Assembly: GCF_900099775.1 (NCBI RefSeq)
Contig: NZ_FMTM01000008.1
Span: 1-64,000, forward strand
DNA: 64,000 nt
Direction: 5' to 3'
Origin: Rhizobium mongolense subsp. loessense
Lineage (GTDB): Bacteria; Pseudomonadota; Alphaproteobacteria; Rhizobiales; Rhizobiaceae
Shown here: in pieces, positions 45,598 through 54,280 of the stretch
Layout: each line of letters begins with the position of its first letter
Numbering within the stretch: the stretch's first letter is position 1
The notes under the pieces: generated by a model
The model's database searches: none
What the model was told of the DNA's origin: nothing
Seen by the model: the letters and a program-made list of their open reading frames with translations, nothing else
Program-made: the position numbers and the translations under genes

Positions 45598-45623
45598 ATA
45601 GTATTACTTTTGTAAATTACTAT
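45598..45623. promoter_or_regulatory. Candidate operator upstream of ytfQ
   Basis: A near-palindrome: ATAGTA then TTAC, a TTTT centre, GTAA, then TTACTAT. The half-sites TTAC/GTAA are flanked by ATAGTA/TTACTAT. It lies about 50-75 bases upstream of the ytfQ start, in an otherwise AT-rich promoter region. It is a plausible binding site for the FadR-type regulator encoded at the end of this operon. The exact core is uncertain. Confidence 0.5.
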
Positions 45624-45642
45624 TTTAGGATGGCTCGCAAAA

Positions 45643-45671
45643 AAAAGGCGCTCCGAGAGGGAGCGCCTTTT
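45643..45671 (-). terminator. Terminator of the BMP-type transporter operon
   Basis: AAAAGGCGCTCC (45643-45654) pairs with GGAGCGCCTTTT (45660-45671) around a five-base loop, with T-runs both ways. It lies 21 bases after the stop of the binding-protein gene and insulates the ytfQ promoter. Confidence 0.9.
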
Positions 45672-45691
45672 GCGACTGCGAAAGCCAGCGA

Positions 45692-46765
45692 TTATTGCGG
45701 CAGTTTGTCGTCGACGCCTTGGATGTAGAAGTTCATGCCGAGCAGCGTGCCATCATCGGCTTTCTCGCCATCCTTCAGCCAGGGCGTACCGTCCTGCTTG
45801 TTGATCGGGCCGGTGAAGGGATGCAGTTCGCCGGACTTGATCTTGGCCTCGGTTTCTTCGGCCATTTTCTTCACGTCGTCCGGCATGTTCGTGTAGGGCG
45901 CCATGGTCAGGATGCCGTCCTTCAGGCCGTCCCAGATCTGTTCAGACTTCCAGGTGCCGTCGAGCAGGGCCTTTGTGCGCTTGGTATAGTAGGCGCCCCA
46001 TGTGTCGACGATTGCCGTCAACTGGGTCTTCGGACCGGCCTTGATCATGTCCGATGCCTGACCGAAGGCCATGATGCCGCGTTCGGCAGCAACCTGCATC
46101 GGCGCCGTGGTGTCGGTGTGCTGTGTCAAGATGTCGACACCCTGGTCGATCAGTGCCTTGGCGGCGTCCGCTTCCTTGCCCGGGTCGAACCAGGTGTTGG
46201 CCCATACGACCTTCAGCTTGAAGTCGGGATTGACGGACTTCGCGCCGAGTTCGAATGCGTTGATCCCCATCACCACTTCCGGGATCGGGAAGGAAGCAAT
46301 GTAGCCAGCGAGGCCCTTCTTCGACATCTTGGCGGCGATCTGGCCCTGAATGTAGCGGCCCTCATAAAAGCGCGAATTGTACGTCGCGACGTTTTCCGCT
46401 GCCTTGAAGCCCGTTGCGTGCTCAAACTTCACCTTCGGGAACTTCTGGGCGACCTTGACGGTGGCATCCATGAATCCGAATGAGGTGGTGAAGATCAGCG
46501 AGCAGCCAGAGCGGGCCATGCGCTCGATCGCGCGCTCGGCATCCGGGCCCTCCGGAACGCTTTCGAGGTAAGGTGTTTCGACCTTGTCGCCGAATTCCTT
46601 TTCAACTTGCAGGCGGCCGTTTTCATGGGCTTGCGTCCAGCCGCCGTCCGTGCGGGTACCGACATAGATGAAGCAGACCTTGGTCTTGTCTGCGGCTTGT
46701 GCGGCCGAACCGACGCTGATTAAAAGCGCTGCTGTTGCCGCAAGTGCGAGTGCTAGTTTCTTCAT
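45692..46765 (-). CDS. BMP-family (PnrA-like) ABC transporter substrate-binding protein
   Basis: 357 residues. The signal peptide MKKLALALAATAALLISVGS ends near AQAAD; there is no lipobox, so it is a soluble periplasmic protein. 'KVCFIYVGTRTDGGWTQAHE' and 'IERMARSGCSLIFTTSFGFM' are typical of the BMP (basic membrane protein) family, which bind nucleosides or purines. 'QHTDTTAPMQVAAERGIMAF' is also conserved. It is the last gene of the operon after two permeases and an ATPase. Nucleoside uptake is the best guess. Confidence 0.9.
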   Translation of the reverse strand: MKKLALALAATAALLISVGSAAQAADKTKVCFIYVGTRTDGGWTQAHENGRLQVEKEFGDKVETPYLESVPEGPDAERAIERMARSGCSLIFTTSFGFMDATVKVAQKFPKVKFEHATGFKAAENVATYNSRFYEGRYIQGQIAAKMSKKGLAGYIASFPIPEVVMGINAFELGAKSVNPDFKLKVVWANTWFDPGKEADAAKALIDQGVDILTQHTDTTAPMQVAAERGIMAFGQASDMIKAGPKTQLTAIVDTWGAYYTKRTKALLDGTWKSEQIWDGLKDGILTMAPYTNMPDDVKKMAEETEAKIKSGELHPFTGPINKQDGTPWLKDGEKADDGTLLGMNFYIQGVDDKLPQ

Positions 46766-46813
46766 TTTAGCCCCTGTTGGTTGGGAGTTTGAAAACCCGT
46801 CTGTTGTTGTGCG

Positions 46814-47731
46814 TCACCGGTCAGGCACGAAAGCCTTGCCAAGCGATGCCGGCGTATTGATCAACGTCGTGCGCCGATTATGAGAAATGACAATGAGAAC
46901 GACAATAGTCGCGGCATAAGGCAGCATCGAAAGAAACTGCGACGGAATGCCGATCCCAAAGGCCTGCGCGTGAAGCTGGCCGATCGAGACCGCACCGAAT
47001 AGATAGCCTCCAGCAAGCACCCGCCACGGCCGCCAGGACGCAAAGACGACGAGCGCAAGCGCGATCCAGCCGCGCCCCGCCGCCATGTTCTCCACCCATT
47101 GCGGCGTATAGACGAGCGATAGCTGCGCGCCGGCAAGCCCTGCACAGGCGCCGCCGAACATGACCGCCAGGTAGCGGGTACGAATGACATCGATCCCGAG
47201 CGCGTGTGCCGAACTGTGATTGTCGCCGATCGCCCGCAACTTCAGGCCTCTGCGGCTTTTGAAGAGGAACCAGTTGATCCCGATGACGAGTGCAATCGAC
47301 AGGTAGAACACCAGATCCTGATGAAAAAGCACCGGTCCGATGAAGGGAATTTCGGAAAGATACGGAATGTAGATCTGCGGAACCTTGATGCCGGGGATGC
47401 CGACATAGCTCTCGCCGAGCATCCCGGAGGCCCCAAGCCCGAGGATCGTAAGCGCAAGACCGGTCGCGACCTGATTGGTTACCAGCGTCAGCGTCAGGAA
47501 GCCGAAGAGAAGCGAAAACGCTGCCCCGGTCGCGATACCGGCCAGCAGGCCGACATAAGGCGATCCGGTGGCCTGGGCAGCCGCAAAGGCGCCGACAGCG
47601 CCCATGATCATCATACCCTCAACGCCAAGGTTCAAGACACCAGCGCGCTCTGTCACAAGTTCGCCGAATGCAGCGATCACGAGAGGCGTGGCAGCCGTGA
47701 TGACGGTCAGCAAGATGGCTTCGAAGATCAT
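46814..47731 (-). CDS. Nucleoside-type ABC transporter permease (second)
   Basis: 305 residues, about eight membrane segments. Starts MIFEAILLTVITAATPLVIA; 'ERAGVLNLGVEGMMIMGAVG' and 'GDNHSSAHALGIDVIRTRYL' are hallmarks of BMP-linked permeases (NupQ/RbsC-like). ATG 47731 overlaps the stop of the first permease by four bases. A longer frame exists but reads through the first permease out of phase. It forms a heterodimer with the product of 47728-48825. Confidence 0.9.
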   Translation of the reverse strand: MIFEAILLTVITAATPLVIAAFGELVTERAGVLNLGVEGMMIMGAVGAFAAAQATGSPYVGLLAGIATGAAFSLLFGFLTLTLVTNQVATGLALTILGLGASGMLGESYVGIPGIKVPQIYIPYLSEIPFIGPVLFHQDLVFYLSIALVIGINWFLFKSRRGLKLRAIGDNHSSAHALGIDVIRTRYLAVMFGGACAGLAGAQLSLVYTPQWVENMAAGRGWIALALVVFASWRPWRVLAGGYLFGAVSIGQLHAQAFGIGIPSQFLSMLPYAATIVVLIVISHNRRTTLINTPASLGKAFVPDR

Positions 47732-48825
47732 TGTGCCACCTTTCCGGTGACTACCTGCACCCGCGACCAGACGATCCTGATCCTGTAGAAGATCAGGGTG
47801 TCGCACGAGAGGACGAAAAAGAGCAGAAGCCCCTGGAAGACACGCGTCACCTTGTCGGACACCCCGATCGAGAGCTGTGCCGCCTCGCCGCCGAGATAGG
47901 TAAGCGCCAGCACGAGGCCGGAAGCGGTGATGCCGAGGGGATTGAGGCGTCCGAGAAAGGCGACGATGATCGCCGTGAAGCCGTAACCCGGCGAAATGGC
48001 CGGCTGCAGGTGGCCGATCGAACCGGATACTTCGGAAATGCCGGCGAGACCGGCAAGCGCACCGGACAACAGAAAGCTGAACCAGATCATCCGCCTCGAG
48101 GAGAAGCCCGCAAAGCGCCCTGCCCGCTCGGACTGGCCGAGCACAACGATCTCGAAGCCCTTCAGCGTATAACGCATCATAAACCAGACAAGGACCGCTG
48201 CGAGGATCGCGAAGATGAAGGCCCAGTGCGCGCGTCCCGACTCCTCCCAGATAGCCGGAAGGACCGCCTCTGGAGCAAAGTCGCGCGACACGGGAAAATT
48301 GAAGCCCTTCGGATCGCGCCAGGCACCACGGATCAACCAATCGAGGAAAAGCTGGGCGATATAAACCAGCATCAGCGAAGTCAGGATTTCATTGGTATTG
48401 AAGTGCGCCTTCAAGAGTGCCGGGATGGCGGCGAAGAGCGCGCCGCCGATGGCGCCCATGAGGAGCATCAGCGGTAGAACGAGCGGCGAATGCCAATCGT
48501 AGAAGACGATCGGCAGGATCGAGCCTGCGATCGCGCCGATGGTGAACTGGCCCTCGGCACCAATATTCCAGTTGTTTGAGCGGTAGCAAACCGAAAGGCC
48601 GACTGCGATCAGGATGAGCGGCGCCGCCTTGATCGCCAGTTCGTGCAGCGACCATACTTCAAGCAAGGGTTCGACGAAGAAGGCGTTCAGCGCCCCGACC
48701 GGATCCTTGCCGAGCAGAGCGAACATGATACTGCCTGCAACCAGCGTCAGCACCAGTGCCAGGAGCGGCGAAATAAACCCGAAGAGTTTCGAGACCTGCG
48801 GCCGTTTTTCGAGTTCAATGCGCAT
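47728..48825 (-). CDS. Nucleoside-type ABC transporter permease (first)
   Basis: 365 residues with eight to ten membrane segments. 'AAPLILIAVGLSVCYRSNNW' and 'NIGAEGQFTIGAIAGSILPI' define the BMP-linked permease group; 'GHLQPAISPGYGFTAIIVAF' is conserved near the end. The start ATG 48825 (MRIELEKRP) lies inside the end of the ATPase gene (11-base overlap), an arrangement that couples their translation. NupP-like by position. Confidence 0.9.
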   Translation of the reverse strand: MRIELEKRPQVSKLFGFISPLLALVLTLVAGSIMFALLGKDPVGALNAFFVEPLLEVWSLHELAIKAAPLILIAVGLSVCYRSNNWNIGAEGQFTIGAIAGSILPIVFYDWHSPLVLPLMLLMGAIGGALFAAIPALLKAHFNTNEILTSLMLVYIAQLFLDWLIRGAWRDPKGFNFPVSRDFAPEAVLPAIWEESGRAHWAFIFAILAAVLVWFMMRYTLKGFEIVVLGQSERAGRFAGFSSRRMIWFSFLLSGALAGLAGISEVSGSIGHLQPAISPGYGFTAIIVAFLGRLNPLGITASGLVLALTYLGGEAAQLSIGVSDKVTRVFQGLLLFFVLSCDTLIFYRIRIVWSRVQVVTGKVAQ

Positions 48826-50389
48826 CGGCGGTCTCCGCGGCAGGCCCGCTTTCATGTAGACCGCCCATCAGGATGCCGATCTGCTCGCGGGTCAGTTCAC
48901 CGGCCGGGAACGGCGGCGAAAGACGCCCTTCCGAAATGACGGCGATATCGGTTGCGACTTCGAATATCTCATCGAGGTCCTGACTGATGACGACGACGGC
49001 AGAGCCGGCGCGTGCAAGATCGACGAGCGCCTGACGAATGTGGCTCGCAGCCCCCGCGTCGACGCCCCAGGTCGGCTGATTGACGACGAGGACCACCGGC
49101 TGGCGGTCGAGCTCCCGACCGACGATGAACTTCTGGAGATTGCCGCCCGACAACGCCGCCGCGGCGGGATCCTCACCGCTCTTGCGGACGTCCATGCTTT
49201 CCGAAATGCGTTTTGCCGCACTCCTCACCGCTCCGCGCCGGATGACCTTGAGAAAGCCGCCGCCAAGGAACGCCTTGCGGTCCGACTGGCTGCGCGCAAG
49301 CACCACATTGTCCGAAAGCTTCAGGGCCGAAACTGCGGCGTGGCCGTGTCGCTCTTCCGGGACGAAGCCTGCACCGAGCAGGCGGCGGGCGGTGATGCCC
49401 TGCGTGCCGACAGGCTTCCTTCGGATCATGATCGCGTCAGGCTGCGCCACCGGATATTCGCCGGACAAGGCGTCGAAAAGCTCGCCCTGCCCGTTTCCGG
49501 CAACACCGGCAATCGCCAAGATTTCGCCGGAGCGGACCGCAAGCGACACATCCCTGAGCGGTGTGGCAAAGGGCGTGCGCGGAGCGACCGAAAGGCTCGT
49601 TACTGCAAGTTGAACGTCCCCCACATTGCCGCGATCGGGATGGCTCACGCTCGGCACGTGGGAGCCGACCATCATTCTGGCGAGGGACCCGGGAGTCTCC
49701 CGCTTTGGATCGCAAGCGCCGGTAACCCTGCCGTGGCGAAGCACGGTTGCGCGATCGCAAATGCGTTGCACCTCCTCTAGGCGATGGCTGATATAGAGCA
49801 CCGAGCGGCCCTCCGCCTTCAGCTTGAAGAGCGTTTCGAAGAGTTTGTCGGCCTCCTGCGGCGTTAGAACTGAGGTCGGCTCGTCGAGGATGATCAGCTT
49901 CGGATTCTGGAGCAAAGCGCGGACGATTTCGATGCGCTGACGCTCCCCGACGGAAAGATCGGCCACATGGGCGTGCGGATCGAGCGGCAGTCCGTAAGCG
50001 CGCGACAATGCCCTCGCCTCTTCGGCGATACGGCCGATCGGAATCTTGTCATCGAGGGAGAGCGCGATATTTTCGGCGACCGTCAGGGCTTCGAAGAGCG
50101 AAAAATGCTGAAAGACCATGCCGATGCCGAGCTTGCGGGCTTCTCCAGGCGCGCCAACCGCAACCGGCTTTCCCTCCCAAAGGATATCGCCGGCCGTCGG
50201 CTCCAAAACGCCAAACAGCATCTTCACCAGCGTGGACTTGCCTGCGCCGTTCTCTCCGAGAAGCGCGTGTATTTCGCCCTGAGCGATATCGAGATCGATT
50301 TCGTTGCAGGCGGTAAAGCTACCGAAGAGCTTCGTCAGTTTCTTGACCGACAATAACGCACCGGACGGCAGCGCATTCAATGACGACAC
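48815..50389 (-). CDS. Nucleoside-type ABC transporter ATPase (two ABC domains)
   Basis: 524 residues. The first domain has Walker A GENGAGKST, 'LSVGERQRIEIVRALLQNPK' and 'LDEPTSVLTPQEAD'; the second has GVAGNGQGE and 'LSGGNLQKFIVGRELDRQP'. This is the YufO/NupO-like ATPase of BMP transporters. It is the first gene of the transporter operon and starts 43 bases after qor on the same strand, with no obvious terminator in between. Confidence 0.92.
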   Translation of the reverse strand: MSSLNALPSGALLSVKKLTKLFGSFTACNEIDLDIAQGEIHALLGENGAGKSTLVKMLFGVLEPTAGDILWEGKPVAVGAPGEARKLGIGMVFQHFSLFEALTVAENIALSLDDKIPIGRIAEEARALSRAYGLPLDPHAHVADLSVGERQRIEIVRALLQNPKLIILDEPTSVLTPQEADKLFETLFKLKAEGRSVLYISHRLEEVQRICDRATVLRHGRVTGACDPKRETPGSLARMMVGSHVPSVSHPDRGNVGDVQLAVTSLSVAPRTPFATPLRDVSLAVRSGEILAIAGVAGNGQGELFDALSGEYPVAQPDAIMIRRKPVGTQGITARRLLGAGFVPEERHGHAAVSALKLSDNVVLARSQSDRKAFLGGGFLKVIRRGAVRSAAKRISESMDVRKSGEDPAAAALSGGNLQKFIVGRELDRQPVVLVVNQPTWGVDAGAASHIRQALVDLARAGSAVVVISQDLDEIFEVATDIAVISEGRLSPPFPAGELTREQIGILMGGLHESGPAAETADAH

Positions 50390-50432
50390 GTTCCCCTCAT
50401 TTCCCTCTGCCGACCTGTCCGTTTCGGATCGT

Positions 50433-51413
50433 TTATGGGATCAGCAGAGTAGTTCCCGTAGTTCTTCTTGCTTCTAGATCCGTGTGAGCCCGTCCCACCT
50501 CACGCAACGGATAGGTTTGGTTGATATTGATACGCACTTTGCTGCTTAGCACAATATCAAATAGAGCGTTTGCACAGGCGGTCAGTTCATCGCGCGCGGC
50601 GATGTAGGTGAATAGCGTCGGCCTGGTTGCATAAAGCGACCCCCGCTGCGCCAGCATCGCCATCGTGAAATTCTCAATAGCGCCAGAGGATTGACCGAAG
50701 GAGACAAACATGCCGCGCGGCTTCAGACAGTCGAGCGATTGCGGGAAGGTATCACGGCCGATTGAGTCATAGACGACGTCCACGCCCTTGCCGCCGGTGA
50801 CCTCACGAACGCGGTCAAGGAAGTTTTCCGCCCTGTAGTTGATGACGTGATCGTAGCCATGCTCGAGCGCGAGCTTCACCTTGTCTTCCGAGCCGACGGT
50901 ACCGATCACGGTTGCGCCCAGCGCCTTTGCCCATTGCCCTGCGATGAGGCCGACGCCGCCCGCGGCGGCATGGAAAAGCAGAACCGTCTCAGGGCCGACC
51001 TTGAATGTTCGGTTCAGCAGATATTCGGCGGTCATGCCCTTCAGCATCATCGCGGCTGCTGTTTCCAGGCTGATCGCGTCGGGCACCTTGACGAGGTGCT
51101 TGGTCTCCACATTCCGCTCGACGCTGTAGGCGCCGTCGGCACCGGCATAGGCAACCCGGTCACCGACTGCGAAATCGTCGACGCCAGGCCCGATCGCCGT
51201 CACCGTGCCTGCCGCTTCCTTCCCGGCGATGAAGGGTAGATGCGCCGCCTTATAAGTTCCATCGCGGAAATACACGTCGATGAAATTGAGGCCTATTGCA
51301 GCGTGCCTGATCTGGACCTGGTCGGCGGATGGCGGCGGCAAATCGACATCGACATACTCAAGAACCTCAGGACCACCATTGCGGCTGAAAGCAATCGCCT
51401 GCGTCTTTGTCAT
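50433..51413 (-). CDS. qor: NADPH:quinone oxidoreductase (zeta-crystallin type)
   Basis: 326 residues of the zinc-free MDR superfamily. 'GPEVLEYVDVDLPPPSADQV' near the start; cofactor region 'LFHAAAGGVGLIAGQWAKAL' containing AAxGGVG; 'GTVGSEDKVKLALEHGYDHV' after it. No catalytic zinc ligands are present. Reduces quinones with NADPH. It lies nine bases after pcs and 43 bases before the nucleoside transporter, all on the same strand. Confidence 0.92.
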   Translation of the reverse strand: MTKTQAIAFSRNGGPEVLEYVDVDLPPPSADQVQIRHAAIGLNFIDVYFRDGTYKAAHLPFIAGKEAAGTVTAIGPGVDDFAVGDRVAYAGADGAYSVERNVETKHLVKVPDAISLETAAAMMLKGMTAEYLLNRTFKVGPETVLLFHAAAGGVGLIAGQWAKALGATVIGTVGSEDKVKLALEHGYDHVINYRAENFLDRVREVTGGKGVDVVYDSIGRDTFPQSLDCLKPRGMFVSFGQSSGAIENFTMAMLAQRGSLYATRPTLFTYIAARDELTACANALFDIVLSSKVRININQTYPLREVGRAHTDLEARRTTGTTLLIP

Positions 51414-51422
51414 AACCGCCTC

Positions 51423-52151
51423 CTATTCGCTACGTCCCAGCGCCGGGAAGAACTGCAGCACTGCGCCGATGCAATAAAGATAGACACCGCTGATCACGAA
51501 GAGAATGACGGCCCACTGCGGCATACTGAAGTGCATGAGCAGCGAATACATGCCGAGCGCCGACCAGAAGAAGAAAACGCCGAGATTGATGAACCGCAGA
51601 CGCTGGACGCGCACCGGATGCAGGAAATTGATTGGCAGGAATGTGAGGATCACCGAGACGATCACCACCGTCAGGGCGGTCGCAGCGCTTGCGTCGATGA
51701 CGAAGAGCGTAAAGACGATCATATTCCAGACGACAGGGAAACCGGAGAAAAAATACTCCTCGGTCTTCATACCCATATCGGCATAGTAGATGGCGCTCGA
51801 CACGACGATCATGCCGGCCGCGGCAAAAGACCAGGGTTCACCAATCATGCCGCTCTGGTAAAGTGCGAAAGCCGGCAACAGCACGTAGGTCACATAATCG
51901 ATAATATTGTCGAGCGTGTCGCCCGACCAGTTGGGCAGCACCTCCTTCACCCGCACCTTGCGGGCGATGGGACCGTCAATGCCGTCGACGAGCAAAGCAA
52001 GGCCCAACCACCAGAACATATCGATGAAGCGGTGCTCGGCTGCGGCGACCACGCCGAGAAATGCAAGGAAAGAGCCGGACGCTGTCAAAATATGGACGGA
52101 AAAGGCGCGTATCTCTGCATAAGGAACGCGCTTGTAGTTGAAAATCTTCAT
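51423..52151 (-). CDS. pcs: Phosphatidylcholine synthase
   Basis: 242 residues with about eight membrane segments. Condenses choline with CDP-diacylglycerol to phosphatidylcholine, a bacterial route typical of rhizobia, Agrobacterium and Brucella. The CDP-alcohol phosphotransferase motif is visible: DGPIAR (residues 59-64), then, after the loop, GDTLDNIIDY with the two metal-binding Asp. The loop (KVRVKEVLPNWS) is longer than in PgsA-type enzymes, as expected for Pcs. Starts MKIFNYKRVPYAEIRAFSVH. It is divergent from fpr. Confidence 0.95.
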   Translation of the reverse strand: MKIFNYKRVPYAEIRAFSVHILTASGSFLAFLGVVAAAEHRFIDMFWWLGLALLVDGIDGPIARKVRVKEVLPNWSGDTLDNIIDYVTYVLLPAFALYQSGMIGEPWSFAAAGMIVVSSAIYYADMGMKTEEYFFSGFPVVWNMIVFTLFVIDASAATALTVVIVSVILTFLPINFLHPVRVQRLRFINLGVFFFWSALGMYSLLMHFSMPQWAVILFVISGVYLYCIGAVLQFFPALGRSE

Positions 52152-52395
52152 GTTTCCCCGTACCGCCTGCCACCGCTTAAAACCTGCCGGCAGCGTTTTG
52201 GCCTAATATGCATCCTTTGCCCCGCTTCGCCAGCGCAAAAACGACGAGATCACGCAGGCATTGATACCTGACAATGATATGCATATTTCCTACTGATAGC
52301 GTCGCAGAGAATGGAATGCCTTTAAATTCCAGCGTATTTGTAATATCTGCCTCGCATCAGACCGATCATGCGACGAATACGGGATCCGATACCGA

Positions 52396-53208
52396 ATGAA
52401 CGCTCCAGCAAAGACCGAAGATTTCGCCTCCGCCGTTCCGGCAAATGTCTATGCCGAAACGGTGCTGAGCGTCACGCACTATACGGACCGGCTCTTCCGC
52501 TTCACGATGACCCGGCCGCAGGGATTCCGTTTCCGTTCCGGTGAATTCGCGATGATCGGCCTCATGGTCGATGGCAAGCCGATTTTTCGTGCCTACTCCA
52601 TTGCAAGCCCAGCCTGGGCCGAAGAACTCGAATTCTTCTCGATCAAGGTGCCGGACGGCCCGCTCACGTCGCATCTCCAGGGCATCAGGCCAGGCGATCA
52701 GGTTCTGATGCGCAAGAAGCCGACGGGTACGCTGGTGCTCGACGCGTTGACGCCAGGGAAGCGGCTTTACATGTTCTCGACTGGAACGGGCATCGCGCCC
52801 TTCGCAAGCCTTATCCGCGATCCGGATACCTACGAGAAGTACGAGGAAGTGATCCTCACCCATACGACGCGCGAGGTCGCGGAACTAAAATACGGGTTCG
52901 ATCTGATAGAAGAGATCCGGAACGACGAACTGCTAAGCGAGATCGTCGGCGACAAACTGCGTCACTATGCGACAGTCACCCGCGAGGATTTCGAATATCG
53001 CGGTCGCATCACCGACCTGATCTCCTCCGGTAAGCTCTTTACCGATCTTGGCGTTCCGCCGCTCGACCCGGCAATCGACCGCGGCATGATTTGCGGCTCT
53101 TCCGCCATGCTGAAGGACACTAAGGAACTGCTCGAAAAGGCAGGCTTTGAAGAAGGCGCCAACAGCAAGCCGGCCGAATTCGTCATCGAACGCGCCTTCG
53201 TCGGCTGA
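52396..53208 (+). CDS. fpr: Ferredoxin/flavodoxin-NADP+ reductase
   Basis: 270 residues. FAD-binding signature 'FRAYSIASPAWAEELEFFSI' (RAYS), NADP region 'MFSTGTGIAPFASLIRDPDT', and the terminal 'EFVIERAFVG' stacking on the flavin. This is the bacterial subclass with short C-terminus. It moves electrons between NADPH and ferredoxin or flavodoxin, often in oxidative stress defence. Divergent from pcs with a 244-base gap; I saw no clear SoxR-type site there. Confidence 0.95.
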   Translation: MNAPAKTEDFASAVPANVYAETVLSVTHYTDRLFRFTMTRPQGFRFRSGEFAMIGLMVDGKPIFRAYSIASPAWAEELEFFSIKVPDGPLTSHLQGIRPGDQVLMRKKPTGTLVLDALTPGKRLYMFSTGTGIAPFASLIRDPDTYEKYEEVILTHTTREVAELKYGFDLIEEIRNDELLSEIVGDKLRHYATVTREDFEYRGRITDLISSGKLFTDLGVPPLDPAIDRGMICGSSAMLKDTKELLEKAGFEEGANSKPAEFVIERAFVG

Positions 53209-53229
53209 CGGTTTTTGATTTATTGATTG

Positions 53230-53258
53230 AACGGCTCCGGAGACGGGGCCGTTTCTAT
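53230..53258 (+). terminator. fpr terminator
   Basis: A 9-bp stem (AACGGCTCC at 53230-53238 with GGGGCCGTT at 53245-53253, one G-T pair) and TTTCTATTT after it. It ends within the 3' end of the convergent GntR gene. Confidence 0.8.
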
Positions 53259-53881
53259 TTGTGGCTGAGATAATCGATCAAGGCCGCCATTGCCTGCCGC
53301 GACTCGTCGGCCTTGCCCTGCTGGATGGCGCGAATAACCGTGACGTGCAGCGCGATCGAGCGGTCCATCCGATCCGGAGTGGCAGTAGAATACCAAAGAC
53401 GGCGTGAATGTGTCTGTACAGGCCCGAGCGCCGCGGTGATGAACGTATTCGGGCAAGCCTCTTCGAGAAGCTCGTCGAATGCCTTGTCGGCAGCGAAGAA
53501 GGCGGCAAGATCGCCATCGACCGCGCAATTGGTCATTGTGCGGGCGCAGTCTATCAGCGCCGCCCGCTGCTCGTCCGTCGCATGCTTTGCGACCAGCGAC
53601 GCAGCAATAGGCTCCAGTTCCCTGCGCACCTGCATGACATTGGCATGATCGTCCGGTTTGATCTCCGCCACCTGCAGCCCGACCCGCGGCCTGACGATGA
53701 TGAGCCCCTGCCAGGCAAGCTTCTGGATCGCTTCGCGCACCGGCGTACGGCCGTGACCGGCAATATCGATCAGCTGCTTTTCGGTCACCAGCGCGCCCGG
53801 CTTCAACACCAGCGTCACAATCGCGTGTTCAAGTGCGAGATAGGCCAGATGGCTCTGTGAACTCTGCATTCGATAGTCCAT
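53255..53881 (-). CDS. GntR-family (FCD) transcriptional regulator
   Basis: 208 residues. Winged helix with 'GALVTEKQLIDIAGHGRTPV' and 'REAIQKLAWQGLIIV', then an FCD domain ('VMQVRRELEPIAASLVAKHA', 'AFFAADKAFDELLEEACPNT'). Two copies of TGATATATCA lie directly upstream, so autoregulation is likely. It faces a remnant of a dihydrodipicolinate-synthase-family gene, which was probably its target; such regulators often control DapA-like sugar-acid catabolic genes. The ligand is unknown. Confidence 0.9.
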   Translation of the reverse strand: MDYRMQSSQSHLAYLALEHAIVTLVLKPGALVTEKQLIDIAGHGRTPVREAIQKLAWQGLIIVRPRVGLQVAEIKPDDHANVMQVRRELEPIAASLVAKHATDEQRAALIDCARTMTNCAVDGDLAAFFAADKAFDELLEEACPNTFITAALGPVQTHSRRLWYSTATPDRMDRSIALHVTVIRAIQQGKADESRQAMAALIDYLSHK

Positions 53882-53890
53882 ATTCTATTC

Positions 53891-53947
53891 TGATATATCA
53901 GATACTGACACGGCGCAAATCAGATGGCAAGCTAGCGTGATATATCA
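53891..53947. promoter_or_regulatory. Pair of GntR operators, TGATATATCA x2
   Basis: The same 10-bp palindrome occurs at 53891-53900 and at 53938-53947, 47 bp apart. One is ten bases from the regulator's start, the other seven bases from the ATG of the DapA-like remnant. The layout fits a shared divergent control region, possibly with looping. Confidence 0.75.
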
Positions 53948-53953
53948 GAGTCA

Positions 53954-54234
53954 ATGTGGCGCGGCGTATTTCCTGCAGTAACGACGAATTTCACTGAGAA
54001 CGGCGAGCTAGATCTTGATGAAGCGCGCGCCATCTACCCCTGGTTCCGGCCGCTGCTCGAACTCGATGTGTCGACCTTCCTCGTCCAGAACATCAAGCTT
54101 GCGGAAGTCTAAGCCATCCAGTCGAACGACCGCGTCCGCGTCCTCGCCTGCCGCTTTCCGGCGAACAGCGCCAGCGCGTCATTGACGTAATTGAAAAGGC
54201 ACTGGCGAACCGCCCGGACCTGCCGAAGTTCTGA
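53954..54234 (+). pseudogene. Dihydrodipicolinate synthase-family gene with internal deletion
   Basis: ATG 53954 starts MWRGVFPAVTTNFTENGELD, the amino terminus of DapA-family aldolases. After about 26 codons it jumps to 'IYPWFRPLLELDVSTFLVQN', which belongs near the carboxyl end of the family. A TAA follows at about 54113. The next stretch in another frame reads 'PRLPLSGEQRQRVIDVIEKA' and closes LANRPDLPKF and TGA at 54232-54234. So roughly 600 bases of the barrel, including the Schiff-base lysine, are gone, and a frameshift or stop is present. It cannot be functional. Confidence 0.85.
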
Positions 54235-54280
54235 GCAATCGGCAACGGAGTGTTCAAAGGGCGGGCATCACCGGCCTTGT

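Noticed and set aside
47732..48340. Amino-terminal extension of the second nucleoside permease to about 508 residues
   Set aside because: The added part is the first permease read out of frame; ATG 47731 with a four-base overlap gives the normal family start.
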